From: Notospermus geniculatus
Lineage: Eukaryota; Nemertea; Pilidiophora; Heteronemertea; Lineidae
Length of the DNA: 64,000 nucleotides
Direction: 5' to 3'
Assembly: GCA_002633025.1 (NCBI GenBank)
Contig: NMRB01000706.1
Span: 146,785-210,784, forward strand
In this document: positions 59,542 to 64,000 of the stretch, piece by piece
Layout of the letters: the number at the start of each line of letters is the position of its first letter
Position numbering within the stretch: the first letter of the stretch is position 1
Program-made: the position numbers and the translations under genes
Notes under the pieces: generated by a model
Seen by the model: only the letters and a program-made list of their open reading frames with translations
Told to the model about the DNA's origin: nothing
Database searches by the model: none

Positions 59542-60559
59542 ACGGCCTCGCATAAACCGGACACTGGTTGTAACGTAGCAGTTCTTGAAGTCCCGGTCCC
59601 GTCTAGCAATGCATAGGCCATATGCACAAACACTGTAACGGACTTTGCATATAACAGACGGAAATTGCTGGTCCCAACCAGTACGTTGTATGCAAGTTAG
59701 TCTGGTATATTCCATAGCAACTTATCCTACGAAGTCATTTTTTCGTGTGTTACCGTGAAACCGGCGTTGGAAAGGACAGTACTTGTAGTCAGGATTTTAC
59801 AGAAAATTCCTGCAGCAGAGTTTCAGGACGTGATCTGTAAAATTACGGACTCAAAGAAATGTTAACAGAGACTTGACTGGAGGCTGACCAAATTATATTT
59901 TCATACCTTCTCAGAAAGCATCACTCTGGACAGTCCAATTGAGTCCAACAAGGAACACATAAATCACACCATATGTAAATTTGCAGAAGTTCCTGAAACT
60001 CTGCACTCTTAGCCGAAAAGGTTCTTTGGTGCCACACCAGGAGAACCCTCTGATTTAAGAACCCTCGGGTTGTTTAAGAACCTTTAGAGGTTCCAGATAG
60101 AACCTTTCCCTAAGAAAAGGGTTCTAACTGGAACCTTTATGGGTTCTTTGGCGACAGGAAGGTTGTATATGGAACCCTTTCGGGTTCTTTACAGAAGGTT
60201 CTATATAGAACCTTGGGGTTCCTCTGGTGTGGCACAAAGAACCCCTAAAGAACCTTTTTGGCTAAGAGTGTGCTGCAAGCAATTTCTGTAAAAATATTAC
60301 AAAAATTTCTAACAGTGTGGCTTGGTTACCGAACGCTAAGCACGGCGCGAGCCTGCCATCATGATATCGAAAAAGCAGTTTGCGGCACCCGATTTACCTT
60401 GCCGCCTGCAAGAAATTACCTGCAAAAACACGTAAAGACACTTGATATTGGCCATGGTCGTGATCCGTAGTGATCGATGTGCTTGAGCCGATATAACGGA
60501 CAACAAATGTCAGCCAATCGACAACTTGTTCATAAGTTGGTGCGGAAGTTGGTGCGGCG
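59542..60559. repeat. Tandem duplication, copy 1 (with a 267-base insertion)
   Basis: It starts ACGGCCTCGCATAAACCGG and ends near AAGTTGGTGCGG, then repeats. It contains a MITE at 60004-60270 that copy 2 lacks. No gene is recognised inside. Confidence 0.85.
60004..60270. mobile_element. MITE with CACTCTTAGCC ends
   Basis: CACTCTTAGCCGAAAAGG at the left is mirrored by CCTTTTTGGCTAAGAGTG at the right. The interior is built from GGTTCTTT / AGAACC words in both strands. The paralogous empty site (about 61398) reads ACTCTGCTGC, so TG is duplicated on insertion. Confidence 0.8.
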
Positions 60560-60714
60560 ACGGCCTCGCATAAACCGGACACTGGTTGTAACGTAGCAGT
60601 TCTTGAAGTCCCGGTCCCGTCTAGCAATGCATAGGCCATATGCACAAACACTCTAACGGACTTTGCATATAACAGACGGAAATTGCTGGTCCCAACCAGT
60701 ACGTTGTATGCGAG

Positions 60715-60975
60715 TTAAGCTAGGAATCCACCATTGATTTTCTGCGTTGCGACTTGCTTTGCAACCTGCAACTCGCGACTGAATACGATCACAAGGAACT
60801 GATACCGGTCGCCGACCGATTGCCGACTGAAATTGACCAAGTCTTTACCATTGGTGGAAATCACGTCTAGCTGGTCCACTACGGCGATCGAGTGCTCAGT
60901 TGCAAGGCAACCCAGTTGCAAAGCGAGTCGCAACGCAAAATCAACTAGAAAATCAATGGTGGATTCCAGGCTTTA
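60715..60975. mobile_element. MITE with 24-base ends and TTA target duplication (PIF/Harbinger-like)
   Basis: TTA (60715-60717), then AGCTAGGAATCCACCATTGA..., ending ...TCAATGGTGGATTCCAGGCT, then TTA (60973-60975). The empty site in copy 1 has one TTA (59697-59699). The 3-base TTA duplication is the hallmark of the PIF/Harbinger superfamily. It encodes no transposase. Confidence 0.75.
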
Positions 60976-61015
60976 GTCTGGTATATTCCATAGCAACTTA
61001 TCCTACGAAGTCATA

Positions 61016-61133
61016 GGGCCGTATTCTAGAAGCTTCCTTAAGTGTAAGGTCGACCTTTAGCTATTGTTTGCAGGGTAGAATACAATAGATTAAGGTCGAC
61101 CTTACAATTAAGGAAGCTTCTAGAATACGGCCC
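61016..61133. mobile_element. Small foldback MITE, 42-base arms
   Basis: GGGCCGTATTCTAGAAGC... (61016-61057) is mirrored by 61092-61133 with one mismatch. The empty site is at about 59737 in copy 1. The left flank reads CATA. A right-hand TA is not present, so the target duplication is unclear. Confidence 0.8.
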
Positions 61134-61675
61134 GTTTTTTCGTGTGTTACCGTGAAACCGGCGTTGGAAAGGACAGTAGTCAGGATTTTACAGAAAATTC
61201 CTGCAGCAGAGTTTCAGGACGTGATCTGTAAAATTACGGACTCAAAGAAATGTTAACAGAGACTTGACTGGAGGCTGACCAAATTATATTTTCATACCTT
61301 CTCAGAAAGCATCATTCTGGACAGTCCAATTGAGTCCAACAATACAGGAACACATAAATCACACCATATGTAAATTTGCAGAAGTTCCTGAAACTCTGCT
61401 GCAAGCAATTTCTGTAAAAATTACAAAAATTTCTAACAGTGTGGCTTGGTTACCGAACGCTAAGCACGGCGCGAGCCTGCCATCATGATATCGAAAAAGC
61501 AGTTTGCGGCACCCGATTTGCCTTGCCGCCTGCAAGAAATTACCTGCAAAAACACGTAAAGACACTTGATATTGGCCATGGTCGTGATCCGTAGTGATCG
61601 ATGTGCTTGAGCCGATATAACGGACAACAAATATCAGCCAATCGACAACTTGTTCAAAAGTTGGTGCGGAGATTG

Positions 61676-62342
61676 GCGAGCCATATTATAGAAAGAACTG
61701 CAAGATTTGCACGGAAGGCTTAGTGCTTCTCAAAGAATGTTCTTTCACAGCAGTACTTTTTTCACCTTTTTTCATTCAGCAAATCCGTAAGAAACTGCTC
61801 CCTTCTGCGTTCCCTGCAGTTGGGCGTTTGTAATGCACTTCATGACATTGTAATAAATCGCCAATATAGTAACCTTACAAAGGACATCGGCAACCTCATC
61901 GCGACACGATGTTTGGTACGTCCACTTTAATGGTGATATCAATTAACAGTAACTGAAACCACAAAAGAGGCAACAAATTAATCATTTGGTGTAAGCGATG
62001 ATTATGTTACCTGTGCATCGTAATCAATGTTGCAAAATGCGCGGAAGTGAAAACGGCATTTTTAAGGTATCACTGCATTGTTAAGATTGTAGCATGAAAT
62101 ATATCTCTTGGCATCACAACAGTTGCCCACAAACCGTCATCGTACTTTGCATCACTCGTTGGGTTGTAAACTATAGGATAGCCAATCTCCGCTAGCCCAA
62201 GCTGATTGTCGCCGTCTCTGTGAATTCTAAGCGGATGCACAGCAGTGGCAATCTTCAGAGCGTGAAATAGGTAAATACTGCACTAGTAGGATGCACGGCG
62301 ATTCTCCCAAGTGAATCCATCCTCCCATCAGCAGTACTCTGG
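61676..62342. other. No gene seen
   Basis: AT-rich intergenic DNA without recognised exon or repeat. Confidence 0.45.
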
Positions 62343-62451
62343 TCTCGCTTCTCTTCTTACGCACGCTCGCACACGCTTCTCTTCATACGCTCGCACACGC
62401 TTCCTCTTCATACGCTCGCACACGCTTCTCTTCATACGCTCGCACACGAAG
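62343..62451. repeat. Minisatellite, about 26-base unit (CTTCATACGCTCGCACACG)
   Basis: Four units with small length changes. The opposite strand reads ...VRAYEEKR... repeatedly and is not a gene. Confidence 0.9.
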
Positions 62452-64000
62452 TGTGAGTGGATGAAGATGAGCGGGGGATGATCGGTAAATCGACCGAAAA
62501 AGCGGCCGATTTGAAAGCGCGTGATCGCATACAACCATGTCCAGGCATTTTTTCCCTGCACTGAAGAAAGGGACCGACAAGTACCATGAGCAAACTACTT
62601 TCTCATTCAGCGATGCTATAGCGCGATTTAAGCTTTTCAAACTTCTTCCAGTCTCTCATTCACGGTGAAAAAATTAGATTACTTACCCACTTACTTACAT
62701 GTAATACACTACCAAGGTCGAGGTTGAGTTCTCACTTCTGATGAAATCAACGTTTGATGAAGCGAAATTAGGAAGCGCTTTAATAATACTGCGTTCGGAG
62801 TCTGGAGTTGCTTGACTTACGTGTTTTCGAAAGTTTTCGATGAGGAATACATTGATGTTTATTCTAAAGTTATTCTTACCATTGTTCATACATGTACTTT
62901 GAATGTAATCTTGCGTTTATTCCGGTGTCTGTTGCAACAAGGCCTGGAGGGTTTTGACAAGTTTTTCCAGTAATTTTCATATAGTTGCTTAAGTTTGTTC
63001 TTGCCATCAATCCCCTGTGAGTTGATTCGTCTTACATGACTATCAACAAAAATCCATAAGCTCGTCTTTATCTTTTTGATATTAATCAACAGCGTGACCA
63101 ATGTATTTCATCAAGGATAAAGTGTCTGTTTTCATTTCAATCCCATCAGCGGCAGTGGAATTGAATAGAGCGCCAGACAGTCTCGTTTACGAATCCAGGG
63201 ACGTCAACTTGTCCACTCGACAAATTACTGTTAAAATTCAAAAAGCTTTGGTCGTTTGCATAAAGAATGGTTTCCATTTTCTTCATTCCCAAAGGAGAGA
63301 ATATCTCTGTAGTGTTTAAGATTAGTTCTGACTTATATATGAGTGGTTAGGGGAGTAAGTGAAGAAATAATGATATGATATTCCCCGATGTACTGCGTTT
63401 CGTCATTCCCTTCATCTTATAATCATCAATTTCTGTTGAGTGATGAGACGGAAAAACCACAAACGTCCTGAAGGGCATTTCCTTGAAATTGCGAATTTCT
63501 GATGATGATGTCCATGGATTTTCGAGCTAGGATTCTCTCGGTATCCCTTCGACACTGGATTATCGAGAAACGCAATTACTACCACTCCGCATGCTTTTGT
63601 CTTGCACGCATGATCGGACAGGTAGTCTGATTTATGTCCTGGCGACGAATATACGACGTGTTATAGATGCGTCACGTACTCTCGTAAACAAGGCGATAAA
63701 TGCAAGACTTCGTCATAACATGATATACATTCTACGAAAACAAGCAACGGCTAAGAAACCTCTCCGCATAAAGAACTTCAATTGGCAATTGAAAGTGATA
63801 TTACTGCTCGCCTTGTAATCAATAAACCTGTACCGGCACCGGTAGTATCGAAGCCAGTCGAAATAATCATTTATCATTTTTATGTCGTCTGAGCAAGAGT
63901 TAATGACACCGAGCTTCGTTACACGTTGCTGGCGGAACAACACATGAAACAAGTTTTTTTTCTTATTAGAAGCATCTTGCCTGAGTTCGTCGATTTTTCA
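62452..64000. other. No gene recognised
   Basis: Open frames at 63101-63319 and 63591-63818 (plus) have no known motif, and I could not place convincing splice sites. The remaining exons of the 58973 GPCR were looked for here and not found. Confidence 0.4.

Larger units (their letters stand above)
60560..61675. repeat. Tandem duplication, copy 2 (with 255-base and 118-base insertions)
   Basis: Same sequence as copy 1 apart from the three insertion differences and small indels. It ends around AAAGTTGGTGCGGAG. Confidence 0.85.

Noticed and set aside
62328-62640. Minus-strand frames with repeated VRAYEEK
   Set aside because: Produced by the 26-base minisatellite.
1-64000. CRISPR array, operon or other prokaryotic organisation
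   Set aside because: Spliced genes, SINEs and a LINE show that this is animal nuclear DNA; the regular repeats found have no spacer structure.

Overview
The window reads as genomic DNA of a marine invertebrate. Genes are split by many short exons with GT..AG introns, intergenic DNA is full of small foldback transposons and tRNA-derived SINEs, and there are tandem families of unusual GPCRs and unknown proteins. Two 8-base palindromes, TACATGTA and TAGGCCTA, are scattered throughout. An echinoderm, hemichordate or similar animal fits best; I cannot name the species. There is one assembly gap (2925-3101) and single Ns at 10141, 25841, 31202, 40648 and 50034.

Layout. 1-4640 is a foldback-repeat cluster holding the 3' end of a non-LTR retrotransposon. 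4641-7680 is mostly intergenic, with a tRNA-like element and a possible alternative first exon. 7684-29958 (+) is one well-supported gene of 26 coding exons (1174 codons plus stop, every junction phase-consistent). It is a Rho GTPase-activating protein of the ARHGAP29/ARHGAP45(HMHA1)/GMIP family: F-BAR, atypical C1, RhoGAP with arginine finger, and a C-terminal PDZ ligand. Its introns hold several foldback elements and SINEs. 31759-32000 is an orphan terminal exon with a PAN/Apple-like end.

32881-33256 and about 58973-59177 are first exons of two paralogous rhodopsin-class GPCRs. Both stop at the same splice site after TM2 begins (ADLLG, phase 1), and no continuation is seen in the window. 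39550-41848 is a complete two-exon GPCR of 333 residues, of a different subfamily, lacking the usual extracellular disulfide cysteines.

42776-54380 is a locally duplicated locus. A roughly 2.6-3 kb unit occurs twice in direct tandem (42776-45825, 45826-48437) and a third, diverged time (about 50290-53140). Each carries a PAN-like secreted-type exon. Two copies of a downstream exon of unknown family follow: one frameshifted (48629-49600), one open (53523-54380). 54582-55814 is a pair of foldback elements with internal repeats. 56862-58878 is a duplicated 5' region of the second GPCR. 59542-61675 is a tandem duplication whose two copies differ by three clean transposon insertions. 61676-64000 shows no gene.

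The most interesting observation cuts across regions. Where this window contains paralogous copies, one copy often has TA exactly where the other has TA-CATG-TA, TA-GGCC-TA or a close variant. This looks like a footprint process of TA-targeting DNA transposons, and it would explain the abundance of the two palindromic words.
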